Positions 9,285 through 17,423 of a stretch of DNA of 64,000 nt are shown here, in pieces; position 1 is the first letter of the stretch, and each line of letters opens with the position of its first letter. The stretch spans positions 62,001 through 126,000 of the forward strand of contig NZ_JBBEWR010000006.1 in assembly GCF_037646345.1 (NCBI RefSeq). The letters are read 5' to 3'. The notes beneath the pieces are model-generated. The model was given only the letters and a program-made list of their open reading frames with translations, searched no databases and was not told where the DNA came from. Both the position numbers and the translations under genes were made by a program. The DNA is from Ascidiimonas aurantiaca. GTDB taxonomy: Bacteria; Bacteroidota; Bacteroidia; Flavobacteriales; Flavobacteriaceae.

Positions 9285-10055
9285 ATGAAAAGAAATGTCT
9301 TTTTAATATTACTTATAAGCGTGGTATTTTCAGGCCTCTTTATTTCCTGGAACCAGTCTTCATACAATGAGATTGAAGAAGTACTTAAAAAAGCAGATTT
9401 TTACAGAGGCGGCCAGGTACCCGGCGTAACCTGGAGCCTTACTGTTGAAAACATAGAAAAAGGAGAAGTTAAAAATGAGATCGGACTTCTGGTAGAGGCA
9501 GCTTCTACTACCAGCCAGCAGTTTGTTCTTATAACTTTTTTAGAACCAAGAAAGTACGTAGGGCAAAAATTATTAGTAAGAGACAATAACATGTGGTTTA
9601 TACGCAAAGGATTGCGTAACCCGGTACCCATATCCAGCCGGCAGCGATTAACGGGCTCAGCTTCCAATGCAGATGTAGCTACTGCCAACTACTTCAAAGA
9701 TTATGAAATAGTCTCGTATGAAGAGGAAGAGTATAAGGGTGTTCCCTGCTGGTTGCTCACGCTGGAAGCAAAAAACAACCTGGTAAGCTATCCAAAAGTG
9801 TTGTATCGTATAACTAAAGCAGAGAATTATGGAATTCATGCCCGTTATTACGGGAAGTCTGACAAACTTATAAAAGAAGCTACATTTGAATATGAAAATA
9901 AGGTAATATATGACCAAAAAGAATACAGTTATCTTTCCAAAGTAGTCATTTCAGACCGTATCAATAAAGAAGATAAAACTTACCTCAATGTGTCTCCCGC
10001 AAAGTTTGGTCGTTTTAATAATTCAAAATTCCAAAAGGACAGGCTCCTAGACTAG
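9285..10055 (+). CDS. LolA-like periplasmic protein (outer membrane lipoprotein-sorting family)
   Basis: 256 residues with an N-terminal hydrophobic signal segment (about 4-23). The core has the recognisable phrases LLVRDNNMWF and PVPISSRQRL, then SASNADVA, of the LolA-like outer membrane lipoprotein-sorting family (PF17131-type). LolA-fold proteins carry acyl chains through the periplasm in a half-barrel. Similar LolA-like genes accompany exporters in other bacterial polyene lipid clusters, such as aryl polyenes. Its stop directly abuts the start of the outer-membrane protein gene, which supports a hand-off between them. The cargo is inferred to be the PKS product. Confidence 0.8.
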   Translation: MKRNVFLILLISVVFSGLFISWNQSSYNEIEEVLKKADFYRGGQVPGVTWSLTVENIEKGEVKNEIGLLVEAASTTSQQFVLITFLEPRKYVGQKLLVRDNNMWFIRKGLRNPVPISSRQRLTGSASNADVATANYFKDYEIVSYEEEEYKGVPCWLLTLEAKNNLVSYPKVLYRITKAENYGIHARYYGKSDKLIKEATFEYENKVIYDQKEYSYLSKVVISDRINKEDKTYLNVSPAKFGRFNNSKFQKDRLLD

Positions 10056-11453
10056 ATGAAAACCAATATATTTTTAATCGGGTTCCTGTGTCTTGTAGGT
10101 ATGGAGAGCTTATGGGGTTTCCAGGAACCGGATACAACTGTTAAAATAACTGATGGAAGTACACCACCAGGGATACTAACAGAGGTAAAGAAACAGGATA
10201 CCCTGCAGAGAAAGAAACCGGTTAGAGAAGTACTTAACAATATAAACTGGGCACTGGATGTACTTACTTTTGCACGACAGACAGAGTTTGCCAATGAGTT
10301 GGGTACTCTCAATCCGGAAAACCGCATAGCGAGGCTCAATCGTTATGATGGAGGAGTGTACATTCGGCCGGACCTCAAGTATCTGAGCAAGCAATTAAGC
10401 ATTTGGATAAAACCCCGCCTTAACTTAGATATTGATGGAGATCGCGGCAGTTTTTTAAATTCCGGTAATGTGGCTTCCGAGTTTTTCTTTCAGGAGCTTA
10501 AAGCGCGCTGGAATTTTGATAAACAGTTTTACCTCGCAGCAGGGCGCTATCTTAAAGTTATAGGCTCTTCAGTATTTATCAATCCCAGTAATCCCTTTTT
10601 TATTGATCCCGGAAGGTTCAATCCCAAGTTCGAAATACGCCCCATGGATTTTGTAGAGTTTAACTATTCAAAAGGATCATGGTCATTTTCGTTACTGGCT
10701 AATATACACGAGGCAGACACCCCAATATTTGAAGAGCCATTTTTTGAGTTTAAAAAACGATTTGCTTTTTTAGCCGAGTATTACGGTTCTGCAGAAAACC
10801 TAGGGGCTATTCTTTCCGTTGATGAGAATCAACGTACTCATTTAGGGTTTTATGGTCAAAAAAACATCAATGAAGCAGTAGTGGCATGGATTGATGGTTC
10901 TGTTGAGTACAAACCCAATCGTTTTTATCCCGTAAGAGGTCATGAAACCGGGCTTATTGCTTACGACATGATTAACGGAGAGGCCAATGAACAATTGTTC
11001 TTAACCACACTTGTAGGAGCATCCTATACATTCAGTTTTGGCCCTACCTTACAACTGGAATATTTCTTTAACGGAAAAGGGTACAGCGATGAAGAGTTTG
11101 AGACATTTCAGGACATGATAGCCTCATCAGTAAATTACAACTTCGATGCCACCCGCCTACTGTCAGACCGTAATCTGGGAAGAGGCATCAATACCGGAAT
11201 GCCCTACTTAAGACGTCATTATGTTTTTTCACAAATTGGGCAGAATGACCTATTCGATCAGCTTAATTTTAACGTAAGATATTTTTATTCATTTGATGAC
11301 AACAGTAGCCAGATATCATCGCTTATTGAATGGAATGTAACCCAAAATCTTGAAATTCATTCAATACTGCTCAAAAACTTTGGCGGACGCGATACCGATT
11401 TTAATCGTTTTCTTGATCACCAGTTCATGTTTGGATTTCTGCTCACATTGTAA
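10056..11453 (+). CDS. Predicted outer-membrane beta-barrel protein, family not recognised
   Basis: 465 residues with a signal peptide ending near residue 22 (WGFQ) and then a chain of alternating aromatic/polar strands, for example around 110-160, 190-240 and 395-465. It ends in a hydrophobic Leu-Thr-Leu strand, as barrel proteins do. There is no plug domain or TonB box. Its ATG follows the LolA-like stop with no gap, so translation is probably coupled. It is the likely terminal element of the export route. A porin-like or lipid-inserting role is inference. Confidence 0.75.
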   Translation: MKTNIFLIGFLCLVGMESLWGFQEPDTTVKITDGSTPPGILTEVKKQDTLQRKKPVREVLNNINWALDVLTFARQTEFANELGTLNPENRIARLNRYDGGVYIRPDLKYLSKQLSIWIKPRLNLDIDGDRGSFLNSGNVASEFFFQELKARWNFDKQFYLAAGRYLKVIGSSVFINPSNPFFIDPGRFNPKFEIRPMDFVEFNYSKGSWSFSLLANIHEADTPIFEEPFFEFKKRFAFLAEYYGSAENLGAILSVDENQRTHLGFYGQKNINEAVVAWIDGSVEYKPNRFYPVRGHETGLIAYDMINGEANEQLFLTTLVGASYTFSFGPTLQLEYFFNGKGYSDEEFETFQDMIASSVNYNFDATRLLSDRNLGRGINTGMPYLRRHYVFSQIGQNDLFDQLNFNVRYFYSFDDNSSQISSLIEWNVTQNLEIHSILLKNFGGRDTDFNRFLDHQFMFGFLLTL

Positions 11454-11592
11454 ATGAGGGTTGGTACGCATACCAAAAATTAATAAACTGTTTGTTCTCC
11501 AGTTATTAAATAATTATTATGTAGTTATTTACATATTTTATTATTAAGAAAAAATATTTTTATTTGTAAGTTCAGAATGTCAATGTGAATAC

Positions 11593-12834
11593 ATGTGTAG
11601 AGAAGAGTTAATCCAGCATTTGTTTCGTACAGAGTTCAGAAAGATCACCTCAGTTTTGTGTAAAACTTTTGGGATCGCGCAAATAGAACTTGCAGAAGAT
11701 ATAGTTAGTGATACCTTTTTACTGGCTGCCGAAAAGTGGGAAGCAAACAATATACCTGATAATCCGGCGGCGTGGTTATATGCAGTAGCCCGTAATAAAA
11801 CCAAAGATTATTTTAAAAGAGATAAAATATTTAGTGACAAAGTAGCTGTAGAGTTACAACAACAACAGGCAGGTAGTAATTATGAAATAGATATTAACCT
11901 TTCTGAAGAAAACATTGCCGACAGTCAGCTTCAAATGATGTTTGCCATTTGCCATCCCGGTATCTCCAAAGAAGCTCAGATTGGTCTTTCACTGCGTATT
12001 TTGTGTGGTTTTAGCATAGATGAAATTGCCAGTGCTTTTCTCACCAATAAAGAGACCATAAATAAAAGACTTTTTAGAGGGAAGTCAAAACTTCGTGAAT
12101 TAGGAGTTAAAATGGCTTTTCCGAATACAAAAGAAATTGATAACAGACTGGAAAATGTTTTGGCTACCCTTTATCTTTTATTTAATGAGGGGTATTATTC
12201 AGCCACAAAGCACAGAGGCTTACGTAAGGATCTTTGCTGTGAAGCCATGCGACTTGTGTTTTTACTTGTAGAAAATAAATATACGAACCAACCGGAAACC
12301 AATGCGCTATTATCTTTAATGTGTTTTCACGCTTCCCGATTTGAGGCCAGAACTAATGAAAATGGGGAAATGGTATTGTATGATGATCAGGATAAGATAC
12401 TGTGGAACACAGAGCTTATTTCAAGAGGCGAATTTTATCTTAATGAAGCAGCACGAGGTGGGAAAATCACCAAATATCATCTGGAAGCAGCGATTGCTTA
12501 CTGGCATACCCAAACCACAGAAGTTGAAGAGAAATGGGAACAGGTGCTCATGTTATACAACCAACTCTTACAGGTAGAATATTCTCCTATGGCCGCATTA
12601 AACCGTACCTACGCACTTTCTAAAGTGAACGGGAAAAAGGCAGCGGTTAAAGAAGCAGAAAAATTGAAACTCTCAGGGAATTACTGGTTTCATATGTTAT
12701 TAGGGAATCTGTATGTTGACCTGGACGATAAGAAAGCAAGCCATCATTTTAAAAAAGCTTCCAAACTTGCCAAGAACGAAGCCGAAAAAGAGTTTATTGA
12801 GAACCGTATGGAACTTTTGATAATAAAAGAGTGA
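11593..12834 (+). CDS. RNA polymerase sigma factor, ECF42-type (sigma with C-terminal TPR-like domain)
   Basis: 413 residues. The N-terminal sigma-70 region 2 (about 8-80) has the motif DNPAAWLYAVARNKTKDYFKR. Sigma region 4 (about 110-170) has LSLRILCGFSIDEIASAF. A long C-terminal DUF6596/TPR-like half includes LYLLFNEGYYSA and CFHASRFEAR. This layout is the ECF42 group, in which the C-terminal extension replaces a classical anti-sigma factor. The gene sits 139 bp after the barrel gene and before the heme-motif lipoprotein. It may control this locus, but no shared promoter motif is obvious. Confidence 0.88.
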   Translation: MCREELIQHLFRTEFRKITSVLCKTFGIAQIELAEDIVSDTFLLAAEKWEANNIPDNPAAWLYAVARNKTKDYFKRDKIFSDKVAVELQQQQAGSNYEIDINLSEENIADSQLQMMFAICHPGISKEAQIGLSLRILCGFSIDEIASAFLTNKETINKRLFRGKSKLRELGVKMAFPNTKEIDNRLENVLATLYLLFNEGYYSATKHRGLRKDLCCEAMRLVFLLVENKYTNQPETNALLSLMCFHASRFEARTNENGEMVLYDDQDKILWNTELISRGEFYLNEAARGGKITKYHLEAAIAYWHTQTTEVEEKWEQVLMLYNQLLQVEYSPMAALNRTYALSKVNGKKAAVKEAEKLKLSGNYWFHMLLGNLYVDLDDKKASHHFKKASKLAKNEAEKEFIENRMELLIIKE

Positions 12835-12922
12835 AAACACGGCATCTGCCAGTGGCGTTCATCTTGTAATCAGGCCGCTTTATAAAATTACTTTATTTAC
12901 ACACCTCAAAATTTTTTTAACG

Positions 12923-14062
12923 ATGAAAAAATTTGTTATTGCTTTTATGGCAGGAGTGCTGCTTCTGTCGTGGTTTTCAAGTTGCGAAACTGCCGATGAT
13001 CAGGAAGATCAGGATCTGTTTTTTTTAAGCGATATCAGACCTGATTATTTTGAGAACCTCAATTTCCTTTCGGAAACAGTGGTGGCCAATATCCCTCGTT
13101 TTCGGGAAAATCTTGCCAAAACATATACAGAGTTAGAGGCACAATACGATAAAGGGAGGTTTACCAGTGAAAGCGATCTGGAATATATGCGCCTTACCGG
13201 AATGTACTATTCCTTTTATCTACTGGCACTGGGGGGAAATTACAATGACCGAAATCTGACCTTTGAGAATATAATGGGCAGGCCTTCAAAGGGATATTAC
13301 TCAGGGCTGTCATCATCTGATGCAGATTTTGAACAAAAAGAACTGGAAGCCATGATGAAAGAAGCGTCCAGAGTAGCCTGGACAGCCGTGAATATAAACG
13401 GATTCAATGATAAGACTTATGGATTTTATCTTTCAGTTCGCCAGGTAGAAGAGAGATTAAAAAACAAAGGGCTGACCAATGACCCCCAAGTTCAGGATGA
13501 GGTTATTAATTATGTAAGCACTCGTATGGTGAACTATGACCTTCTTCCAGACTGGAACGTTCTTATGGCGATGGTAACATTTACCAATTATGCCGATAGC
13601 CTCAATACCTTTAAGAACCCTAAAATGAACTCGGTGCTTTTTAATGTCAATGCACGTTTGGTGCCGGGAGCATTGGCAGATCTGGGTGGGTTATACCCTG
13701 AAATATTAGGTCCTCTATATCGTTTTGACCTTAACCTTAAGAAAATAGACTGGCTCCTTCAGGAAAAAGAAATCTTTACCGAAGAAGATATAGACGAATT
13801 AAATGATTACATAGAGATACTCACCAATGCCAGTACATTTATAGAAACCGAACGTTCAGATATCCTTAATACCTGGGATGATATTTACACGTTTGAGTTG
13901 CGAAAAGAAAAGCTTGAAGAGATAAAACAGTTTAAAGAAGCCATCAGGCCCGGATATTCCGCCGGAGAAAGACCGGAACTTAAAGGTTTTATAGATTCTA
14001 AAGCCTTTAAGAGAGCATATCAATGTTATTCATGTCATAAACCAACCGGATTAAACAATTAA
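12923..14062 (+). CDS. Lipoprotein with one C-terminal c-type heme motif (CxxCH)
   Basis: 379 residues. The N-terminal signal ends in WFSSC, a lipobox-like site followed by an acidic stretch, so the protein is probably lipid-anchored in the envelope. The middle is helical and rich in Asp, Asn and Tyr, and I recognise no family. Near the C-terminus the segment CYSCH (about 370) is a single CxxCH heme-attachment motif. Three bases after its stop the rhodanese-E1 gene begins, so the two are likely co-transcribed. An electron-transfer role is possible. One isolated CxxCH can also bind metal or be coincidental. Confidence 0.7.
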   Translation: MKKFVIAFMAGVLLLSWFSSCETADDQEDQDLFFLSDIRPDYFENLNFLSETVVANIPRFRENLAKTYTELEAQYDKGRFTSESDLEYMRLTGMYYSFYLLALGGNYNDRNLTFENIMGRPSKGYYSGLSSSDADFEQKELEAMMKEASRVAWTAVNINGFNDKTYGFYLSVRQVEERLKNKGLTNDPQVQDEVINYVSTRMVNYDLLPDWNVLMAMVTFTNYADSLNTFKNPKMNSVLFNVNARLVPGALADLGGLYPEILGPLYRFDLNLKKIDWLLQEKEIFTEEDIDELNDYIEILTNASTFIETERSDILNTWDDIYTFELRKEKLEEIKQFKEAIRPGYSAGERPELKGFIDSKAFKRAYQCYSCHKPTGLNN

Positions 14063-14065
14063 ATT

Positions 14066-15241
14066 ATGTTAGTAGAAGTTAATGATTACCTGAACAGGTT
14101 ACGCGAAACGGTAGAGGAAGTATCCGTTTCAGAAGCTTTTGAAAAGCAGAAAAAAGGAAAGTACCTTATTGACATACGTGAAAAAGACGAAGTTAGTTCC
14201 GGCAGCCCTATAGATGCTGTGAGGATACCCAAAGGCACTTTAGAAATGCAGTTAGGACAATTTATTACAGACAGTGAAAGTGAGCTGTACCTTATATGTG
14301 CTTCGGGGCGCAGGTCTTTAATTGCAGCTTTCAGTCTTAAAGAAATGGGATATGAGAATGTATATTCAGTAAAAGGAGGTTTTAACGAGTGGAAAAACAA
14401 AACACTACCCTTTGAAACTCCCAAAACACTTACCCCGGAAGATCAGGAACGTTACAAAAGACATTTATTAATACCCGAAGTGGGTGAGAGCGGCCAGTTA
14501 AAACTCCTGGAAAGTAAAGCCTTAATAGTAGGAGCCGGGGGTATAGGCTCGCCGGTAGCCTGGTACCTGGCTGCTGCAGGAGTTGGCACCATTGGCATTA
14601 TCGATAACGATGTGGTAGATGCTACCAACCTTCAGCGCCAGATACTTCATACCGAAAAAAGTGTAGGGAGCAGCAAGGTGGCTTCTGCCAAAGAACGGCT
14701 GCAAAGCCTTAATTCAGGTATTGAGATCATTACGTATGATGAGCGCCTTACTGCTGATAACGTAGAAACTGTCTTAAGCGGATACGATGTAGTGCTGGAT
14801 GGCACCGATAATTTTACTACCCGGTACCTTATTAACGATGCCTGTGTAAAAATGGGTATTCCCAATGTTCACGGTTCTGTATTTCGGTTTGAAGGTCAGG
14901 TATCCACCTTCTGGCCGGCAAAAGAAAAAGGAAAAGCACCCTGCTACCGGTGTGTGTATCCCACACCTCCTCCTTCTGAACTCGCTCCTTCCTGTGCAGA
15001 AGCAGGAGTTCTGGGAGTATTACCTGGTATGGTAGGACTTATGTGTGCAACCGAAGCGATTAAAATACTTGCCGGTTTTGGCGAATTACTGGTAGGGAAA
15101 TTATTAGTATATAATGCAATTAACTGGGATTTTGATGTTTTTGAAGTGAATCATCGGGAGGATTGTGCCTATTGCGGCTGTAAAGACCCTTCCGGTTACC
15201 CGGACTACGCTTCTTATACCGAAACCTGTGAAGCACCATAG
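14066..15241 (+). CDS. Rhodanese-E1 (ThiF/MoeB-like) fusion, sulfur-carrier activating enzyme
   Basis: 391 residues. A rhodanese domain occupies about 15-115, with the active-site loop CASGRRS. An E1/ThiF/MoeB adenylation domain follows (about 125-370), with the ATP loop GAGGIGSP, DxDxVxxxNLQRQ, the DGTDNF motif and two zinc CxxC pairs (CYRC and CAYC). In MoeZ/MOCS3-type fusions the rhodanese is normally C-terminal. Here it is N-terminal. The predicted reaction is adenylation of a carrier ending in Gly-Gly, then sulfur transfer from the rhodanese persulfide. The CysO/MoaD-like carrier at 8458-8742 is the obvious partner. A bidirectional terminator follows at 15263. Confidence 0.88.
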   Translation: MLVEVNDYLNRLRETVEEVSVSEAFEKQKKGKYLIDIREKDEVSSGSPIDAVRIPKGTLEMQLGQFITDSESELYLICASGRRSLIAAFSLKEMGYENVYSVKGGFNEWKNKTLPFETPKTLTPEDQERYKRHLLIPEVGESGQLKLLESKALIVGAGGIGSPVAWYLAAAGVGTIGIIDNDVVDATNLQRQILHTEKSVGSSKVASAKERLQSLNSGIEIITYDERLTADNVETVLSGYDVVLDGTDNFTTRYLINDACVKMGIPNVHGSVFRFEGQVSTFWPAKEKGKAPCYRCVYPTPPPSELAPSCAEAGVLGVLPGMVGLMCATEAIKILAGFGELLVGKLLVYNAINWDFDVFEVNHREDCAYCGCKDPSGYPDYASYTETCEAP

Positions 15242-15262
15242 CTATAGCCAATACCACTGTCT

Positions 15263-15289
15263 AAAAGCTCCTGAAAAGGAGCTTTTTTT
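15263..15289. terminator. Bidirectional intrinsic terminator
   Basis: A perfect 10-bp stem, AAAAGCTCCT with AGGAGCTTTT, closed by a GAAA tetraloop, is flanked by A and T runs that give a U-tract on both strands. It lies between the stop of the rhodanese-E1 gene (+) and the stop of the DUF456 gene (-), so it can end both convergent transcripts. Confidence 0.9.
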
Positions 15290-15293
15290 ATGT

Positions 15294-15800
15294 TTAAGAT
15301 TTCATGAACAATACCTCACGATACTCCCAGATCTTTAGAAAAAATAAACCGAAATAAATAGAAGCTACTATAAACTTCATGAACGTTGAAGCCAAAAACC
15401 CTAAAAAAGACCCAAAAGCAGCTTTGATGGCAACAGCACTATCAGCTTTGTTATAAAACTCCCCAATGAGGGCCCCTACAAAAGGGCCTATAATAATTCC
15501 GAAGGGAATAGGAGCCAGAATACCTACAATAAGGCCTATGGTAGTGCCTATCATTCCTGCCTTGCTGCCACCAAACTTTTTAGTACCCATAGCAGGTATG
15601 ATGTAATCTAATATAAAGATAGCGATCGCAACAAAAAGAGTTATTCCTAAAAACCACCAGTTCATGGGTACAACACTGGTAAGATGTATCATTAGTAACC
15701 CCAACCAGCTTACAGGAGGCCCGGGTAATATGGGCAAAAAGCTTCCTAAAAGCCCCAGACACATCAATAAAAAACCCAATACAAGTAAAAAAATATCCAT
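15294..15800 (-). CDS. DUF456 family membrane protein
   Basis: 168 residues, strongly hydrophobic, with about four membrane segments. The N-terminal phrase GLLGSFLPILPGPPVSWLG and the Gly/Pro-rich GIIGP-x-x-GALIGE loop are typical of DUF456 proteins, which have no established function. It is transcribed convergently with the polyketide locus and appears monocistronic. Confidence 0.88.
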   Translation of the reverse strand: MDIFLLVLGFLLMCLGLLGSFLPILPGPPVSWLGLLMIHLTSVVPMNWWFLGITLFVAIAIFILDYIIPAMGTKKFGGSKAGMIGTTIGLIVGILAPIPFGIIIGPFVGALIGEFYNKADSAVAIKAAFGSFLGFLASTFMKFIVASIYFGLFFLKIWEYREVLFMKS

Positions 15801-15943
15801 ATCTGTTTCTTCTTAAAAACGAAATTAGCAAAAGTTTGTTATTTCCTTTAAGGAATACTCTTTATTATTACAAATAGACAGAGGGTTTTTTTAAGGTAGC
15901 AGGAACGGTTGCCTAAAAAATCGTAATTTTCACAAATTATAAA

Positions 15944-16462
15944 ATGTCTATGAGAAAAATGGTTGTTTTTGGAATGTATGGTATTCTGCTTTGTATGAGT
16001 AGTTGTGACCTCATCTCTAAAAATACCACCCAAACAGCCGAGGAGATCGCGAACAGGAGAATCGATACCATTAACTGGAACGAAGTAGATCGTTTTCCCT
16101 TTTTTGAGAATTGTGATGAGATGGCTGATAAACAGGAACAACAAAACTGTTTTGAGATCACTTTTTCAAACCACGTTATAAATGCACTTAATAAAAAAAG
16201 ACTACCTGTTGAGAGAGAAATTAACGATACAGTATTTCTGGAACTAAGAATAGATCATGAGGGTAAAGTGAATATACTTACCTTAGAACAGGATGAATAT
16301 ATAAAACAGAGCATACCAGAACTGGAACGCATTTTAAAAGAAGTGCTTCGGGAACTTCCTAAAATATATCCGGCCGTAAAAAAAACAACTTCTGATAATG
16401 ATACACAAATGGTAACCGTAGCGACCAGATTCCGTTTGCCTGTAGTGATTGATGTGGAGTAA
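15944..16462 (+). CDS. Small lipoprotein with TonB C-terminal-like fold
   Basis: 172 residues. The signal ends in CMSSC (a lipobox-like cysteine near residue 22). The remainder has the pattern of a TonB C-terminal-type domain: a Phe-Pro-x-Phe-x-x-Cys start near 48, the strand FLELRIDHEGKV near 100, a helix, and a final strand of hydrophobic residues. Such single-domain proteins are common in Bacteroidota, and their role is unknown. The ATG at 15950 is an equally good start. It stands alone between DUF456 and the toxin-antitoxin pair. Confidence 0.75.
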   Translation: MSMRKMVVFGMYGILLCMSSCDLISKNTTQTAEEIANRRIDTINWNEVDRFPFFENCDEMADKQEQQNCFEITFSNHVINALNKKRLPVEREINDTVFLELRIDHEGKVNILTLEQDEYIKQSIPELERILKEVLRELPKIYPAVKKTTSDNDTQMVTVATRFRLPVVIDVE

Positions 16463-16502
16463 AAAATAACACTTCTTTATAGGTTAATATAATATGAATT
16501 AG

Positions 16503-16510
16503 TAAATTTG
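16503..16510 (+). promoter_or_regulatory. -7 box (TAAATTTG) of the toxin-antitoxin operon
   Basis: TAAATTTG matches the Bacteroidota sigma-A -7 consensus TAnnTTTG. It lies 34 bp before the antitoxin ATG at 16544, so transcription would start near 16517. That makes the more upstream ATG at 16508 unlikely as the translation start. Confidence 0.6.
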
Positions 16511-16543
16511 CATATAACATTGTGTAATTTTACCAAAGTAAAA

Positions 16544-16957
16544 ATGGAGGCATTCACTCTTACCGATTTTGTAGATAGCAATACCAATTCACCGCAAACC
16601 AAATTAAAGATCATTCACGCGGCCCGTAATGGTGTTACCCGTTCAGATCTTAAAAAATTTAGCCTACGAGTGGCCTTACCTATTACCAAAATCTCTGAGA
16701 TTGTTCCTGCTTCCTACTCAACACTCGCAAAAAAAAGTAATTACGATAAAGAAGTAAGTGAACGCCTTTTTGAAATAGCTGAGGTGTATGCTAAAGGTTT
16801 TGAAGTTTTTGGAGATGAAAAAAAGTTTACCAGATGGCTCAATAAGCCTAATATGGCAGTAGGTGGCGATATTCCCTTTTCACTTCTTGATACCAGTTAT
16901 GGAGTTCAGCTTGTTTTGAATGAGATAACGCGCATTGACTATGGAATTTTTGCCTGA
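16544..16957 (+). CDS. Antitoxin of the Xre/MbcA/ParS family (DUF2384)
   Basis: About 137 residues from the ATG at 16544. The protein has the RES-associated antitoxin layout: an N-terminal helical segment, a helix-turn-helix-like middle (about 40-75, with LPITKISEIVP and YSTLAKKS), then the C-terminal ParS/MbcA toxin-binding domain, with FGDEKKFTRWLNKPN and SYGVQLVLNEITRIDYG. It would neutralise the downstream toxin and repress its own promoter. The stop codon overlaps the toxin ATG by one base, typical of a coupled pair. Confidence 0.88.
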   Translation: MEAFTLTDFVDSNTNSPQTKLKIIHAARNGVTRSDLKKFSLRVALPITKISEIVPASYSTLAKKSNYDKEVSERLFEIAEVYAKGFEVFGDEKKFTRWLNKPNMAVGGDIPFSLLDTSYGVQLVLNEITRIDYGIFA

Positions 16958-17415
16958 TGATTGTTTATCGCATTGATCGCATTAAGAGAAGTCGCGAACT
17001 TTTATTGGGCCTTGGGGCCGAAAAAGTAGGGGGGAGATGGAACAAGCCGGGCACTCGTGCCGTATATACTTCTCAAAACATATCTCTTGCCTATCTCGAA
17101 GTAGTGATGCATCTGGATATTTCCGAAGATCTCCCTTCAGATCGTATTCTGGTACACATTGATATTCCTGAAGATCTAAAAATATTTGAAGAAAAAAAAC
17201 TACCGCCCCATTGGAACAGTTTTCCCTATAACAGCAAAACGCAAGAGGTGTTTACCCGATTTTGCAAGGAACTAAAAGGGCCGGTAATGAAGATCCCTTC
17301 TGCCATTGTAAAGTCTGAATACAATTACGTTATCAATCCGTTACATTCGGATGCCCAAAGAATTAAAGTGGTAAAAAAAGAACGTTTAACGTTTGATAAC
17401 CGGCTTATCAAATAA
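16957..17415 (+). CDS. RES-domain toxin (NAD+-consuming family)
   Basis: 152 residues. The three hallmark residues are visible: Arg27 in GGRWN, Glu48 in AYLEVVMH and Ser115 in KIPSAIV, followed by the conserved NYVINPLH. RES toxins (for example MbcT and those of Pseudomonas and Sinorhizobium) degrade NAD+. It overlaps the antitoxin by one base. No truncation is visible, so the pair should be functional. Confidence 0.9.
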   Translation: MIVYRIDRIKRSRELLLGLGAEKVGGRWNKPGTRAVYTSQNISLAYLEVVMHLDISEDLPSDRILVHIDIPEDLKIFEEKKLPPHWNSFPYNSKTQEVFTRFCKELKGPVMKIPSAIVKSEYNYVINPLHSDAQRIKVVKKERLTFDNRLIK

Positions 17416-17423
17416 CCACTGTT

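Noticed and set aside
11461..11476. Hairpin TTGGTA/TACCAA after the barrel gene
   Set aside because: The 6-bp stem has no T-run after it, so it is too weak to call a terminator.
12923..14062. Calling the CxxCH lipoprotein a cytochrome c
   Set aside because: There is only one motif, no recognisable cytochrome fold and no distal ligand that I can place. It is left as a lipoprotein with a heme-type motif.
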